A DNA stretch of 64,000 nt from Quadrisphaera granulorum (GCF_003149145.1 NZ_QGDQ01000001.1:310001-374000); one strand, 5' to 3'. Counted from the stretch's first letter, positions 21,870 to 33,151 are shown. Made by a program: numbers and translations. The notes: generated from the letters alone by a model not told the origin.

Positions 21870-23407
21870 GCACCACCAACACTCAGCCGGACCTGATCGC
21901 CTACGACGACGCCGTCGCCCGTTTCGACCCCGTGGTGGGCCTCGAGGTGCACGTCGAGCTCAACACCGCGACGAAGATGTTCAGCGGCGCTCCCACGGAG
22001 TTCGGCGCTGCGCCGAACACCCAGGTCGACCCGACGTCGCTCGGTCTGCCGGGGTCGATGCCGGTGCTCAACGCGAAGGCGGTGGAGTCTGCGGTCCGGA
22101 TCGGGCTGGCGCTGAACTGCTCCATCGCGGCGCAGTGCCGGTTCGCGCGGAAGAACTACTTCTACCCGGACATGCCGAAGAACTTCCAGACCAGCCAGTA
22201 CGACGAGCCCATCGCGTTCGACGGCTGGCTTGACGTCGAGGTGCCGGCCTCCGAGGACGGTTCACTGCCGGCCTTCACGCACCGCGTGGAGATCGAGCGC
22301 GCCCACATGGAGGAAGACACCGGCAAGTCCTCGCACGTGGGCGGGGCCACCGGTCGCATCCACGGCGCCGAGTACTCCCTGGTCGACTACAACCGCGCCG
22401 GCATCCCGCTCATCGAGATCGTCACGCGTCCCATCGCAGGCGCTGGTGCCCGTGTCGGCGAGGTGGCGCGCGCCTACGTTGCCACCCTGCGCGACCTGCT
22501 CCGCGGCCTGGACGTCTCCGACGTCAAGATGGAGCAGGGCTCGATGCGCTGCGACGTCAACCTCTCGCTGCGTGACGCGCCGGACGCGAAGCTCGGCACC
22601 CGCACCGAGACCAAGAACGTCAACTCGCTGCGGTCGGTGGAGCGGGCGGTGCGCTACGAGGTGTCCCGCCAGGCCGCCGTGCTGCTGGGCGGCGGCACGG
22701 TGGTGCAGGAGACGCGCCACTGGCACGAGGACACGGGCCTGACGACGTCGGGCCGCGTGAAGTCCGACGCCGAGGACTACCGCTACTTCCCCGAGCCCGA
22801 CCTGGTGCCCGTCGCTCCGGACCCTGCCTGGGTGGAGGAGCTGCGCGCCGCGCTGCCCGAGCCGCCCGCCGCGCGCCGTCGTCGTCTTCAGACCGACTGG
22901 GGCCTGACCGACCTCGACATGCGTGACCTGCTCAACGCCGGCGCGCTCGACCTCGTCGAGGCGACCGTGGCGCTCGGGGCGCCGCCGGCCGCTGCCCGCA
23001 AGTGGTGGACCGGTGAGCTCAGCCGCGCCGCCAACACCCGCGGCACCTCCCTGGAGCAGCTGCCCGTCACCCCGGCGCAGGTGGCGCAGCTGCAGGCGCT
23101 GGTCGACGGCGGCAAGCTCAACGACAAGCTCGCCCGCCAGGTCCTCGAGCACGTGCTCGACGGCGAGGGCGACCCGCAGCAGGTGGTCGACGCGCGTGGC
23201 CTGGCCGTGGTCTCCGACGACGGCGCGCTGCTCGTCGCCATCGACGAGGCGCTGGCCGCCAACCCCGACGTCGCCGGAAAGATCCGCGACGGCAAGGTCC
23301 AGGCGGCCGGTGCCATCGTGGGAGCGGTCATGAAGGCCACTCGTGGCTCTGCGGACGCGGCGCGTGTGAGAGAACTCGTCCTGGAGCGCGTTTCCGTGAG
23401 AGCCTGA
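21866..23407 (+). CDS. gatB: Glu-tRNA(Gln)/Asp-tRNA(Asn) amidotransferase subunit B
   Basis: Kinase/transferase subunit that activates the mischarged aminoacyl-tRNA and binds its elbow, 513 residues. It has [18 protein letters not shown] near residue 25, [21 protein letters not shown] near 94, and [14 protein letters not shown] near 150, all signature stretches of GatB. The C-terminal helical YqeY-like domain ends in [12 protein letters not shown]. The ATG overlaps the gatA stop. Downstream is a 38-base gap and an unrelated signalling gene. Confidence 0.97.
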   Translation: MSTTNTQPDLIAYDDAVARFDPVVGLEVHVELNTATKMFSGAPTEFGAAPNTQVDPTSLGLPGSMPVLNAKAVESAVRIGLALNCSIAAQCRFARKNYFYPDMPKNFQTSQYDEPIAFDGWLDVEVPASEDGSLPAFTHRVEIERAHMEEDTGKSSHVGGATGRIHGAEYSLVDYNRAGIPLIEIVTRPIAGAGARVGEVARAYVATLRDLLRGLDVSDVKMEQGSMRCDVNLSLRDAPDAKLGTRTETKNVNSLRSVERAVRYEVSRQAAVLLGGGTVVQETRHWHEDTGLTTSGRVKSDAEDYRYFPEPDLVPVAPDPAWVEELRAALPEPPAARRRRLQTDWGLTDLDMRDLLNAGALDLVEATVALGAPPAAARKWWTGELSRAANTRGTSLEQLPVTPAQVAQLQALVDGGKLNDKLARQVLEHVLDGEGDPQQVVDARGLAVVSDDGALLVAIDEALAANPDVAGKIRDGKVQAAGAIVGAVMKATRGSADAARVRELVLERVSVRA

Positions 23408-23445
23408 CGCATCAAGTATCCCTTACGGGAGACCGACACACGGGT

Positions 23446-25281
23446 ATGGGCGGTCACGCGATCAGTGCAGGTGAGGCGCGGCGGTCCAGCTGGCTCGACG
23501 CCGTCGTCATCGGTGCCGCCGCTGCCCTGATCCTGTGGCTGCTGCGTGTACAGCCCGCGCTGGACGCCGCGCCAGGCCCGTTCTGGAAGGTGGCGGTCGG
23601 TGCGGCCGCCGTCGTCCTCGGCTGCAGCCTGGCGGCCGTCGCGGTGCTGACCCTGTCGGGCGCGCGTCCCGTGACGTCCGGCGTGGTGGCCGTGCTCGCG
23701 GTGTCGGGGTCCGTGGTCGGCGCCATGGCCATCACCGTGGGGCCGGGCGGTCGGTACCTCGACGTCGTCAGCGGGTCCCTGCTCGGCCTGGTGGCCGTGC
23801 TGGGGTCCGTCCGTGAACTCGTCGCCCGCAGGGTCCGCTCCGCGCTCGTCGCCGACCTCGAGCGGCAGGTCCGCACCGACGACCTGACCGGCCTGCCCAA
23901 CCGCCGCGACCTCCTGGAGCTGGTCGAGCGGGAGCGCGACCGCGCCGGCACCGCCGTCGTCGAGGTGGGCATCGACTCCTTCTACGAGTACAACGCCCAG
24001 CTCGGCGCGACCCTCGGAGACGAGGCGCTGCGGAGCGTGGCCCGTGCGCTGCGCGACGCCGCCCCGTCGGGGTGGACCGTGCACCGTCTCGGCGGAGACC
24101 AGTTCGTGCTCCGAGGCCCGGGTGACGCAGCGGCCGGCCTGACGTGCGCCCGGGCGGCCCTGGCGGCCGTCGCTGCCGCGTCGGTGCCGGGATCGACCCC
24201 GCTCAGTGCGAGCGCCGGCGTGGCGGCGACCCACCCTGGAGCCGCCGACCCGACCGCCGTGCTCGCTGACGCCTCCGCGGCCCTGCGCGCCACCAAGAAG
24301 GCTCAGGACGGCGGCACCGCCGTCCACGACACGGCCATGGCGGCGAGCTCGCAGCGGCATCAGGCCGTGACGGCCGCGCTGCGCCGGGCCCTCGCTCACG
24401 ACGGCGTGGTGGCGCACCTGCAGCCCGTGGTCGACATCCCCACCGGCCGCACCTCCGGAGTGGAGCTGCTCGCCCGCTGGAACGACGCGGAGCTCGGCCA
24501 CGTGCGCCCCGACGAGTTCGTGCCGCTGGCGGAGTCCACCGGGCTGGTCCACCCACTGGGGACGTCGGTGCTGCGCCACGGCCTGCAGGCCTACGTGGCG
24601 GCCGGGGGACTCCAGCGGCGCCTACGGGTCGCGGTGAACGCTTCCGTGCACGAGCTGCGCCGACCCGACTACACCCAGCGGATGCGCGCCACCGCCGCCG
24701 CCTGCGGCGTGCCGCTGGAGCTCATCACGGTCGAGGTCACCGAGTCGCTGTTCGTCGCCCGAGACGATCCCGGCTTCCGCACCCTGCTCGAGCTCGACGC
24801 CGCCGGTGTGGCCCTCGCCATCGACGACTTCGGCACCGGGTTCTCCTCCCTGAGCTACCTGGAGCGGCTTCCGGTGACCTACGTCAAGGTCGACAGGTCG
24901 CTCGTCGCCGCGGCCTCCCGCAGCGAGCGGTCGCGGGCGCTGCTCGCCGCCATCGCCTCCGTGAGCCGGGCGATGGAGCTGCAGGTGATCGCGGAGGGCA
25001 TCGAGGACCAGGCGCAGGCCTGCATGGTCAGCGAGTTCGGCATCGTCCTCGGGCAGGGGTGGCTGTGGTCGAAGGCCTTGACCCCGGAGGAGTTCGTCGC
25101 CCACCTCGCTGTTCCCTCGCAGCCAGGTCCCTCGCAGTCAGGTCCCTCGCAGCCAGGTCCCTCGCAGCCAGGTCCCTCGCAGGTGGGTCACGTGGCGTCA
25201 GGTGAGCGGCAGACGCAGGAGTCTGTCGTCGCCGGCGGTGGGGCGCCCGCGCGACGTGTTGTCGGTCAGCACCCACAGTGA
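23446..25281 (+). CDS. Membrane GGDEF-EAL cyclic-di-GMP protein with degenerate GGDQF
   Basis: A 611-residue signalling protein. About four hydrophobic segments (residues 18-130) are followed by a GGDEF domain starting TDDLTGLPNRRDLLELV. Its signature reads LGGDQFVL near residue 215, with Gln replacing the metal-binding Glu, so cyclase activity is doubtful. The EAL domain keeps ELLARW, NASVHEL, EVTES, IDDFGTGFSS, KVDRSLV and AEGIE, so phosphodiesterase activity is plausible. Its C-terminal PSQPG repeats come from a 15-base tandem repeat, and the last 84 bases overlap the opposite-strand sugar dehydrogenase gene. GGGAGA upstream of ATG 23446 may act as a ribosome site. Confidence 0.88.
   Translation: MGGHAISAGEARRSSWLDAVVIGAAAALILWLLRVQPALDAAPGPFWKVAVGAAAVVLGCSLAAVAVLTLSGARPVTSGVVAVLAVSGSVVGAMAITVGPGGRYLDVVSGSLLGLVAVLGSVRELVARRVRSALVADLERQVRTDDLTGLPNRRDLLELVERERDRAGTAVVEVGIDSFYEYNAQLGATLGDEALRSVARALRDAAPSGWTVHRLGGDQFVLRGPGDAAAGLTCARAALAAVAAASVPGSTPLSASAGVAATHPGAADPTAVLADASAALRATKKAQDGGTAVHDTAMAASSQRHQAVTAALRRALAHDGVVAHLQPVVDIPTGRTSGVELLARWNDAELGHVRPDEFVPLAESTGLVHPLGTSVLRHGLQAYVAAGGLQRRLRVAVNASVHELRRPDYTQRMRATAAACGVPLELITVEVTESLFVARDDPGFRTLLELDAAGVALAIDDFGTGFSSLSYLERLPVTYVKVDRSLVAAASRSERSRALLAAIASVSRAMELQVIAEGIEDQAQACMVSEFGIVLGQGWLWSKALTPEEFVAHLAVPSQPGPSQSGPSQPGPSQPGPSQVGHVASGERQTQESVVAGGGAPARRVVGQHPQ
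25113..25187 (+). repeat. 15-bp tandem repeat (five units) in the EAL protein tail
   Basis: Units of TCCCTCGCAGCCAGG: three perfect, one with a single change, and a degraded fifth. They encode PSQPG in frame. The repeat starts about where the EAL domain ends and stops just before the end of the converging gene. Confidence 0.9.
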
Positions 25282-26466
25282 ACCGTCGGGCCCCGCGACG
25301 ACGTCGCGCAGGCGCCCGTGCTCGCTGTCGAGGAGCGCCTCGGGCTGCCCGAGCACCCCGTCGTCCAGGGGGATGCGCCAGAGCCGCTGCCCACGCAGCG
25401 CCGCGACGTAGACCGCGTCGGCGGTGACGAGCAGCCCGCTGGGGGAGGCGTCCGAGGTGGGCCAGGTCACCAGCGGGGCCGTGAACGCCGGGTCGGTGAC
25501 GTCGGCGTCGCTGCCGTCCGGTCCCGGGACGGCGCCCTCCACCAGCGGCCAGCCGTAGTTGCGCTGCGGCTGCAGGAGGTTGAGCTCGTCTTGCGTGTTC
25601 TGCCCGAACTCCGCCGCGAACATCCGCCCGGCGCTGTCCCAGCCGATGCCCTGGGGGTTGCGGTGGCCCCACGTCCACACCGGTGAACCCGCGACGGGGT
25701 TGCCCGGCGCCGGCTGCCCGTCGGGGGTGAGGCGCAGCACCTTGCCGGTGAGGGCCTGCGGATCCTGCGCCGTCGACGGTGCGCTGGCGTCACCGGTGGT
25801 GACGTAGAGCATCCTGTCGGGACCGAACGCCAGTCGGCCGCCGTGGTGGACGGTGGCGGAGGTGATGCCCGTGATGATCGGCTCCGGAGCCGACAGGGTG
25901 CCGGCGCCTCCGGCGTCGTCGGCCGAGTACCGCATCCTGACCACCCGGTCGTCCGTGGCGGTGGTCGTGTAGGCGTACAGCCAGCTGTCCTGGGCGAACG
26001 ACGGCGAGAGCGCCAGCCCCAGCAGGCCGCCCTCCCCGCGGGGCTCGACGTCGGGCACGGCTCCAGCGGGGCCGGTCGCCGTGACCTGCTCCGCGCGCCA
26101 CGTGCCGCCGGTCTGCGAGACCCGCAGCACCCGCGCGGTGTCGCGCTCGCTGATGAGCGCGCTGCCGTCGGGCAGCACGGCGATGCTCCAGGGCACGTCG
26201 AGACCGGTGACGACGTCCTGCGCGGTGCCCGGGGTGCCGCGCAGCGCGTGCCCGGCGGCCAGGGCCGCCGGCAGCTGCGCACCGGGTGACAGCGGCGCCT
26301 CGGGGGAGGAGGGGGAGGACGACGACGGCGCGGGCAGCTGCCTGGTGGACGCGGGCGCCGGCGCCGCGGCGTCCTGACCGGAGCAGCCCGCCAGCGCCAC
26401 TGCTGCCGCGCTGAGGAGGACGGCGGGCAGAGCGGTGCGGCGGCGGGAGGGGCGTCCGTGATCCAC
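25198..26466 (-). CDS. PQQ-dependent sugar dehydrogenase-like lipoprotein
   Basis: Predicted secreted glucose/sorbosone dehydrogenase-family beta propeller, 422 residues. The signal peptide ends in lipobox ALAGC with Cys28. A Ser/Pro-rich linker follows, then the propeller from GLDVPWSIAVLPDGSALISERDTARV. Family motifs are VHHGGRLAFGPDRMLYVTTGD near residue 205 and WGHRNPQGIGWDS near 265. PQQ use is inferred from the family; many actinobacterial members have unknown substrates. The start is GTG 26466. Its 3' end overlaps the GGDEF-EAL gene. Confidence 0.85.
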   Translation of the reverse strand: MDHGRPSRRRTALPAVLLSAAAVALAGCSGQDAAAPAPASTRQLPAPSSSSPSSPEAPLSPGAQLPAALAAGHALRGTPGTAQDVVTGLDVPWSIAVLPDGSALISERDTARVLRVSQTGGTWRAEQVTATGPAGAVPDVEPRGEGGLLGLALSPSFAQDSWLYAYTTTATDDRVVRMRYSADDAGGAGTLSAPEPIITGITSATVHHGGRLAFGPDRMLYVTTGDASAPSTAQDPQALTGKVLRLTPDGQPAPGNPVAGSPVWTWGHRNPQGIGWDSAGRMFAAEFGQNTQDELNLLQPQRNYGWPLVEGAVPGPDGSDADVTDPAFTAPLVTWPTSDASPSGLLVTADAVYVAALRGQRLWRIPLDDGVLGQPEALLDSEHGRLRDVVAGPDGSLWVLTDNTSRGRPTAGDDRLLRLPLT

Positions 26467-26557
26467 GCTCCAGCGTCACCCGCCGCAGGTCGCGTGGCCA
26501 GTCGGGGGTGGGCACTGAGTGGCACGACGGGCCGGACGGCTGACAGGGTTGCTGCCC

Positions 26558-27514
26558 GTGACCGACCAGACGACCGGCCAGCTGCTGATCACTTTGCCTG
26601 ACGCCGACTGGCAGGAGGCGCTCGCGCCGCACCTGCCCGCCGGGGTGCGCAGCCTCGTCTGGGACGTCGACTCCGATCCGCGCGAGGCGCTCGGAGACGA
26701 CGCCGACCACGTGGCGTACGTGGTGGTGCCGTACGCACATCCGGCAGGTGCGCTCGAGACCGTCGGAGGCCTGCCCGCCCTGCAGCTGGTGCAGGCCCTG
26801 TCGGCCGGCTACGACAACCTGGTCGAGAGCCTCCCCGAGGGCGTGCGCCTGGCCAACGGCGCGGGTATCCACGACGCGTCCACCTCCGAGCTGGCGCTCG
26901 CTCTCGCGCTGGCGAGTCTGCGCGGCCTCGACGATGCCGTCCGCGACGCCCAGCAGGGCCGGTGGCGTACCGTCCAGCGCCCCTCCCTGGCCGACCGGCG
27001 CGTGCTCGTGCTCGGCACCGGCGGCATCGGCGGGGCCATCGCCGACCGGCTCGGCCCGTTCGAGGTCGACCTCGTGCGGGTGGCCACCACCGCTCGCAGC
27101 GACGAGCGCGGCCCGGTGCACGGCATCGACGAGCTGCCCACGCTGCTGCCGTCGGTGGAGGTGGTGTTCATCGGCCTACCTCTGAACGACACCACCCGCG
27201 GGCTCGTCGACGCGGCGTTCCTCGCGGCCCTGCCCGACGGGGCGCTGGTGGTGAACGTCGGCCGTGGCCCCATCGTCGACACCGACGCTCTGCTCGCGGA
27301 GCTGCGCTCCGAGCGGCTCTACGCAGCCCTCGACGTGACCGACCCCGAGCCGCTGCCGGCCGACCACCCGCTGTGGGCTGCGCCGAACGTGCTGATCTCG
27401 CCGCACGTCGGTGGCCACACGACGGCGATGCGTCCGCGGGCGTTGCGGCTGCTCCGCACCCAGGTCGAGCGGCTGGTGGCGGGTCAGGAGCCGCTCAACG
27501 TCGTCGTCGGGTGA
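26558..27514 (+). CDS. D-isomer-specific 2-hydroxyacid dehydrogenase
   Basis: NAD(P)H-dependent 2-hydroxyacid dehydrogenase-family enzyme of 318 residues. The dinucleotide fold [14 protein letters not shown] lies near residue 155. The catalytic Arg is in [14 protein letters not shown] near 235, the Glu in [15 protein letters not shown] near 265, and the His in [10 protein letters not shown] near 287. It is too short for SerA and has no ACT domain, although the M. tuberculosis region carries serA1 near ilvC. The start is GTG 26558; the frame also opens at 26519, without conserved sequence there. It ends 28 bases before ilvD. Confidence 0.85.
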   Translation: MTDQTTGQLLITLPDADWQEALAPHLPAGVRSLVWDVDSDPREALGDDADHVAYVVVPYAHPAGALETVGGLPALQLVQALSAGYDNLVESLPEGVRLANGAGIHDASTSELALALALASLRGLDDAVRDAQQGRWRTVQRPSLADRRVLVLGTGGIGGAIADRLGPFEVDLVRVATTARSDERGPVHGIDELPTLLPSVEVVFIGLPLNDTTRGLVDAAFLAALPDGALVVNVGRGPIVDTDALLAELRSERLYAALDVTDPEPLPADHPLWAAPNVLISPHVGGHTTAMRPRALRLLRTQVERLVAGQEPLNVVVG

Positions 27515-27529
27515 CTTCCTACGCCACCG

Positions 27530-27535
27530 TAGGAT
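27530..27535 (+). promoter_or_regulatory. TANNNT box for ilvD
   Basis: TAGGAT ends 7 bases before the ilvD ATG and fits a leaderless transcript for ilvD. Confidence 0.55.
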
Positions 27536-27542
27536 CGCGAGC

Positions 27543-29237
27543 ATGACCCAGGCCGATATGAAGCCCCGCTCCCGCCAGGTCACCGACGGGCTCGAGGCCA
27601 CCGCCAGCCGCGGCATGCTCCGTGCCGTCGGACTCGGCGACGACGACTTCGCCAAGCCGCAGATCGGCGTGGCGTCGTCGTGGAACGAGATCACCCCCTG
27701 CAACCTCTCGCTCGACCGGCTGGCGAAGGCCGTCAAGGACGGCGTGCACGCCGCCCAGGGCTACCCGCTGGAGTTCGGCACCATCTCCGTCTCCGACGGC
27801 ATCTCCATGGGCCACGAGGGCATGCACTTCTCCCTCGTGAGCCGCGAGGTCATCGCTGACTCCGTGGAGACCGTCATGCAGGCCGAGCGCCTCGACGGCT
27901 CAGTGCTGCTGGCCGGCTGCGACAAGTCGCTGCCGGGCATGCTCATGGCCGCCGCCCGCCTCGACCTCGCCAGCGTGTTCCTCTACGCCGGGTCGATCCT
28001 GCCGGGCTTCGCCAAGCTCTCCGACGGCACGGAGAAGCAGGTGACGATCATCGACGCGTTCGAGGCTGTCGGCGCGTGCTCGCGCGGGCTCATGAGCCGT
28101 GAGGACGTCACCGCCATCGAGAGGGCGATCTGTCCGGGCGAGGGCGCCTGCGGTGGCATGTACACCGCCAACACCATGGCCAGCGCCGCCGAGGCGCTCG
28201 GCATGAGCCTGCCCGGTTCGGCCGCCCCGCCTGCTACCGATCGCCGCCGTGACGGCTTCGCCCGACGATCCGGCCAGGCCGTGGTGGAGATGCTCGCGCA
28301 GGGCATCACCGCCCGCGACATCATGACCAAGGAGGCGTTCGAGAACGCGATCTCCGTGGTCATGGCGTTCGGCGGCTCCACCAACGCGGTGCTGCACCTG
28401 CTGGCCATCGCCCACGAGGCCGAGGTCGACCTGACCCTGGCCGACTTCGACAGGGTCGGCTCCCGCGTGCCGCACCTGGCCGACGTGAAGCCCTTCGGGC
28501 AGCACGTCATGACCGACGTCGACAGGATCGGCGGCGTGCCGGTGGTCATGCGGGCGCTGCTCGACGCGGGCCTGCTCCACGGCGACGTCATGACCGTGAC
28601 CGGCAAGACGATGGCGGAGAACCTCGCCGACATCGCCCCGCCGGACCCGGACGGCAAGGTGTTGCGAGCCCTGGCGAACCCCATCCACCCCACGGGCGGC
28701 ATCACGGTCCTTCACGGGTCGCTCGCGCCGGGCGGCGCGGTCGTGAAGTCCGCGGGCTTCGAGTCCGACGTCTTCGAGGGCACCGCCCGTGTCTTCGACC
28801 GGGAGCGCGCCGCCATGGACGCCCTGGAGGACGGCACCATCACCGCTGGTGACGTGGTGGTCATCCGCTACGAGGGCCCCAAGGGCGGGCCGGGCATGCG
28901 CGAGATGCTCGCCATCACCGGTGCCATCAAGGGCGCGGGCCTCGGCAAGGACGTGCTGCTGCTCACCGACGGGCGCTTCTCCGGTGGCACCACCGGCCTG
29001 TGCGTGGGCCATGTGGCTCCCGAGGCCGTGGACGCCGGCCCGATCGCCTTCGTGCGCAGCGGCGACCGCATCCGCCTCGACGTCAAGAACAAGACGCTCG
29101 ACGTGCTGGTGGAGGCGTCCGAGCTGGCCGCGCGCCGCGAGGGCTGGGAGCCGCTGCCCCCGCGCTACACGCGCGGCGTCCTGGCGAAGTACACCAAGCT
29201 GGTGGGCTCGGCGAGCGGCGGCGCCGTCCTCGCCTGA
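27543..29237 (+). CDS. ilvD: Dihydroxy-acid dehydratase
   Basis: Fe-S dehydratase that makes the 2-keto acids of valine and isoleucine, 564 residues. Cluster and active-site cysteines are visible in [10 protein letters not shown] near residue 58, [10 protein letters not shown] near 123, and [14 protein letters not shown] near 200. The C-terminal [20 protein letters not shown] is the family signature. It has its own promoter and ends at a 16-bp hairpin, so it is a separate unit from ilvBNC although only 300 bases apart. Confidence 0.97.
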   Translation: MTQADMKPRSRQVTDGLEATASRGMLRAVGLGDDDFAKPQIGVASSWNEITPCNLSLDRLAKAVKDGVHAAQGYPLEFGTISVSDGISMGHEGMHFSLVSREVIADSVETVMQAERLDGSVLLAGCDKSLPGMLMAAARLDLASVFLYAGSILPGFAKLSDGTEKQVTIIDAFEAVGACSRGLMSREDVTAIERAICPGEGACGGMYTANTMASAAEALGMSLPGSAAPPATDRRRDGFARRSGQAVVEMLAQGITARDIMTKEAFENAISVVMAFGGSTNAVLHLLAIAHEAEVDLTLADFDRVGSRVPHLADVKPFGQHVMTDVDRIGGVPVVMRALLDAGLLHGDVMTVTGKTMAENLADIAPPDPDGKVLRALANPIHPTGGITVLHGSLAPGGAVVKSAGFESDVFEGTARVFDRERAAMDALEDGTITAGDVVVIRYEGPKGGPGMREMLAITGAIKGAGLGKDVLLLTDGRFSGGTTGLCVGHVAPEAVDAGPIAFVRSGDRIRLDVKNKTLDVLVEASELAARREGWEPLPPRYTRGVLAKYTKLVGSASGGAVLA

Positions 29238-29258
29238 GACACGTCCGGCTCAACCAGC

Positions 29259-29295
29259 GGGACGCCACGTCTCAACAGGTGAGACGTGGCGTCCC
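29259..29295 (+). terminator. Hairpin after ilvD
   Basis: A perfect 16-bp stem (29259-29274 with 29280-29295) and a five-base loop. Four of the five next outer base positions also pair. There is no U-tract. It isolates ilvD from the ilvB leader promoter 30 bases further on. Confidence 0.7.
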
Positions 29296-29324
29296 GGTGG
29301 CTGACAGGGTCCGCCGGAGGGGGC

Positions 29325-29330
29325 TACTCT
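29325..29330 (+). promoter_or_regulatory. TANNNT box for the ilvB leader
   Basis: TACTCT ends 6 bases before the ATG of the 13-codon leader peptide, so transcription would begin at or near that ATG. Confidence 0.6.
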
Positions 29331-29336
29331 CGCGGC

Positions 29337-29378
29337 ATGGGCATCCTCGTCGTCGTACTCGCGCCGCGCGCGAGCTGA
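29337..29378 (+). CDS. ilvB operon leader peptide (13 aa)
   Basis: ATG-GGC-ATC-CTC-GTC-GTC-GTA then CTC encodes MGILVVVL, followed by APRAS and TGA. Six of the first eight residues are Ile, Leu or Val, as expected for a branched-chain attenuation leader. It lies between a -10 box and a rho-independent-type hairpin, 162 bases before ilvB. Ribosome-mediated attenuation of ilvB leaders is a known theme in actinobacteria. Here the leader itself appears to be leaderless. Confidence 0.85.
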   Translation: MGILVVVLAPRAS

Positions 29379-29405
29379 CGCCGTCGTCGACGTCCCGCCG
29401 CGCGC

Positions 29406-29446
29406 GACCCTCCTGAGCTCCCGACCACCGGAGCCGGAGGGTCTTT
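29406..29446 (+). terminator. ilvB attenuator hairpin
   Basis: Stem GACCCTCC/GGAGGGTC (29406-29413 with 29436-29443) stacks on GCTCC/GGAGC (29417-29421 with 29430-29434) across a small asymmetric internal loop. An eight-base apical loop caps it and CTTT-CC follows. It starts 28 bases after the leader stop codon. GC-rich repeats at 29361-29372 and 29394-29405 (GCGCCGCGCGCG and CCGCCGCGCGCG) could provide alternative pairings. Confidence 0.75.
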
Positions 29447-29540
29447 CCATGCCCGGCGGGAAAGGGGTGCCGGGCTGCTCGCACCGCCAGTCAGCACCCG
29501 TCCACGCCGGACCAGCAGCACAGCAGCACCAGGAGGACCG

Positions 29541-31415
29541 ATGAGCACGGCCAGCACCGAGGGCACCGCAGCCCCGTCGGACAGCAGCGCGCCGGAGCGC
29601 ACGACCGAGCGGATCACGGGGGCGCAGAGCATCGTGCGCTCCCTCGAGAGCGCCGGAGTAGAGGTCGTCTTCGGCCTCCCGGGCGGTGCGATCCTGCCCA
29701 CGTACGACCCGCTGCTCGACTCCACGAAGCTGCGCCACGTGCTCGTGCGCCACGAGCAGGGCGCCGGGCACGCCGCGCAGGGCTACGCCGCCGCCACCGG
29801 CCGCGTCGGCGTCTGCATGGCGACGTCGGGCCCCGGCGCCACCAACCTCGTCACCGCCATCGCCGACGCCCACATGGACTCGGTGCCGATGGTCGCGGTG
29901 ACCGGGCAGGTCTCCTCCAAGGCGATCGGTACCGACGCCTTCCAGGAGGCCGACATCGTCGGCATCACCCAGCCGATCACCAAGCACAACTACCTGGTCA
30001 CCGACCCCGCCGACATCCCCCGTGTCATCGCCGAGGCCTTCCACCTGGCCTCGACGGGCCGCCCCGGACCGGTCCTGGTCGACGTCACCAAGGACGCCCA
30101 GCAGGCGATGACCACGTTCCAGTGGCCGACGTCGCTGGCCGAGCTCGACCTGCCCGGCTACCACCCGACCACGCGCCCGCACTCCAAGCAGGTGCGCGAG
30201 GCAGCCCGGATGATCGCCGAGGCGAAGCGCCCGGTGCTCTACGTCGGTGGCGGCGTTATCCGCGCCGGTGCCTCCGCCGAGCTGCGCCGCCTGGTCGACC
30301 TGTCCGGCGCGCCCGTGGTCACCACCCTGATGGCGCGCGGTGCGCTGCCCGACTCCCACCCGGCCAACCTGGGCATGCCCGGCATGCACGGCACCGTGGC
30401 CGCCGTGACTGCGCTGCAGCGGGCCGACCTCATCGTCAGCCTGGGCGCCCGCTTCGACGACCGCGTGACCGGCCTGCTCTCGAGCTTCGCGCCCGGCGCC
30501 GCCATCGTCCACGCGGACATCGACCCGGCGGAGATCGGCAAGAACCGCCGCGCCGACGTCCCGATCGTCGGTGACGCCAAGGAGGTCATCTCCGACCTCG
30601 TCCCGGCACTGCAGGCCGAGCACACCGCGGGCCGCCGCGCGGACCTGGCCGGCTGGTGGCGCCAGCTCGACGACCTGCGCACCACCTACCCGCTCGGCTA
30701 CGACGAGCCCGAGGACGGCTCGCTGAGCCCGCAGAAGGTCATCCAGCGCCTGGGCGAGATCAGCGGCCCGGAGACGATCTTCACCTCCGGCGTCGGCCAG
30801 CACCAGATGTGGGCCGCGCAGTTCATCCGGTACGAGAACCCCAACACCTGGCTGAACTCCGGCGGCCTGGGCACCATGGGCTACTCCGTGCCCGCCGCGA
30901 TGGGCGCCAAGGTCGGCCGTCCGGACGCCACCGTCTGGGCCATCGACGGCGACGGCTGCTTCCAGATGACCAATCAGGAGCTCGCCACCTGCGCGATCGA
31001 GGGCATCCCGATCAAGGTGGCGGTCATCAACAACTCCAGCCTCGGCATGGTCCGGCAGTGGCAGACGCTGTTCTACGACGGCCGCTACTCCAACACCGAC
31101 CTGCACACCGGCGTCGGGCGGGCCAAGGGCCAGCGCGTCCCTGACTTCGTCAAGCTGGCCGAGGCGTACGCCTGCGTCGGCCTGCGCTGCGAGGACCCGT
31201 CCGACCTCGACGCCGTCATCGACAAGGCGATGAGCGTCAACGACCGGCCCGTCGTCGTCGACTTCGTCGTCCACCGTGACGCCATGGTCTGGCCGATGGT
31301 CGCTGCCGGCGTCTCCAACGACGCCATCCAGTACGCCCGCGGGCTCTCGCCCGTGTGGGACCGCGAAGAGCAGGACCCGGAGACCGGCCTGGAGATGAAC
31401 GGGACGACGCGATGA
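29541..31415 (+). CDS. ilvB: Acetolactate synthase large subunit
   Basis: ThDP/FAD enzyme that condenses pyruvate with pyruvate or 2-ketobutyrate, first common step of Val/Leu/Ile synthesis, 624 residues. A variable Ser/Thr-rich lead of about 25 residues is followed by the Pyr domain with the catalytic Glu72 in [15 protein letters not shown]. The FAD-binding middle domain comes next. The ThDP-Mg motif runs from [16 protein letters not shown] to INN near residues 471-500. A good ribosome site (AGGAGG) precedes ATG 29541. It is regulated by the leader and attenuator above and overlaps ilvN at ATGA. Confidence 0.97.
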   Translation: MSTASTEGTAAPSDSSAPERTTERITGAQSIVRSLESAGVEVVFGLPGGAILPTYDPLLDSTKLRHVLVRHEQGAGHAAQGYAAATGRVGVCMATSGPGATNLVTAIADAHMDSVPMVAVTGQVSSKAIGTDAFQEADIVGITQPITKHNYLVTDPADIPRVIAEAFHLASTGRPGPVLVDVTKDAQQAMTTFQWPTSLAELDLPGYHPTTRPHSKQVREAARMIAEAKRPVLYVGGGVIRAGASAELRRLVDLSGAPVVTTLMARGALPDSHPANLGMPGMHGTVAAVTALQRADLIVSLGARFDDRVTGLLSSFAPGAAIVHADIDPAEIGKNRRADVPIVGDAKEVISDLVPALQAEHTAGRRADLAGWWRQLDDLRTTYPLGYDEPEDGSLSPQKVIQRLGEISGPETIFTSGVGQHQMWAAQFIRYENPNTWLNSGGLGTMGYSVPAAMGAKVGRPDATVWAIDGDGCFQMTNQELATCAIEGIPIKVAVINNSSLGMVRQWQTLFYDGRYSNTDLHTGVGRAKGQRVPDFVKLAEAYACVGLRCEDPSDLDAVIDKAMSVNDRPVVVDFVVHRDAMVWPMVAAGVSNDAIQYARGLSPVWDREEQDPETGLEMNGTTR

Positions 31416-31942
31416 GCACTGGTAACGGCACCGAGCGGCACACGCTGTCCGTCCTCGTCGAGGACAAGCCCGCCGTCCTGGCACGCGTCGCCTCGCTGTT
31501 CGCGCGCCGCGCGTTCAACATCCACTCCCTCGCCGTCGGCCCCACCGAGCACCCGTCGCTCTCACGCATCACCGTGGTCGTCGACGTCGAGGACTCCCCG
31601 TTGGAGCAGGTCGTCAAGCAGCTCAACAAGCTGGTCAACGTCCTCAAGGTGGTCGAGCTGGAGCCGGAGACCTCGGTCCAGCGCGAGGTGCTCCTCGTCA
31701 AGGTCCGCGCCGACGCCACCACCCGTGGCCAGGTGCTAGACGTGGTCAACGTTTTCCGGGCGTCCGTCGTCGACGTCGCCCCGGAGGCCCTCACCATCGA
31801 GGCGATCGGCGCGCCGGAGAAGAACGCCGCGCTGCTCAAGGTGCTCGACCCGTTCGGCATCCGCGAGATCGTCCAGTCGGGCGTCGTGGCCGTCGGCCGC
31901 GGCTCGCGTTCCATCACGGACCGGGCCCTGCGCAGCGCATGA
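31412..31942 (+). CDS. ilvN: Acetolactate synthase small (regulatory) subunit
   Basis: Regulatory subunit of 176 residues that confers activation and valine feedback inhibition. The N-terminal ACT domain begins [31 protein letters not shown]. The C-terminal domain contains [24 protein letters not shown] 31412 overlaps the ilvB stop, so the two subunits are made in coupled fashion. ilvC follows after 71 bases with its own ribosome site. Confidence 0.97.
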   Translation: MSTGNGTERHTLSVLVEDKPAVLARVASLFARRAFNIHSLAVGPTEHPSLSRITVVVDVEDSPLEQVVKQLNKLVNVLKVVELEPETSVQREVLLVKVRADATTRGQVLDVVNVFRASVVDVAPEALTIEAIGAPEKNAALLKVLDPFGIREIVQSGVVAVGRGSRSITDRALRSA

Positions 31943-31962
31943 GGGCACCGCGCAGCGCCTGA

Positions 31963-33042
<1,080 letters not shown>

Positions 33043-33055
33043 CGCCTCGCGTCCC

Positions 33056-33109
33056 GCACAGGGCCATCCCACGCCACGTCCCCCGGAATGGCACGGGGTG
33101 GCCCTGTGC
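33056..33109 (+). terminator. Hairpin after ilvC
   Basis: Arms 33056-33070 and 33095-33109 pair over 15 positions, one of them a U-G wobble in + strand RNA, around a 24-base loop. It marks the end of the ilvBNC operon. There is no U-tract. Confidence 0.65.
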
Positions 33110-33151
33110 CATCCAGGGAGTGGCGCGGATCCACCCAGCGTTGACGCTGGC

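Noticed and set aside
25113-25187. Possible CRISPR-like direct repeats
   Set aside because: Units are contiguous 15-base repeats without spacers and encode PSQPG in frame.
26558-27514. serA (3-phosphoglycerate dehydrogenase), as in the mycobacterial region
   Set aside because: Only 318 residues, with no ACT or intervening domain, so only a general 2-hydroxyacid dehydrogenase call is justified.
27515-27542. T-box or other riboswitch before ilvD, leuB or ilvE
   Set aside because: Upstream gaps are too short and the -10 boxes sit 6-8 bases from the starts, leaving no untranslated leader.
29250-31484. 744-codon minus strand frame over ilvB and its leader
   Set aside because: Antisense to ilvB, low-complexity, no recognisable domain. 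It would also require dismissing the attenuator.
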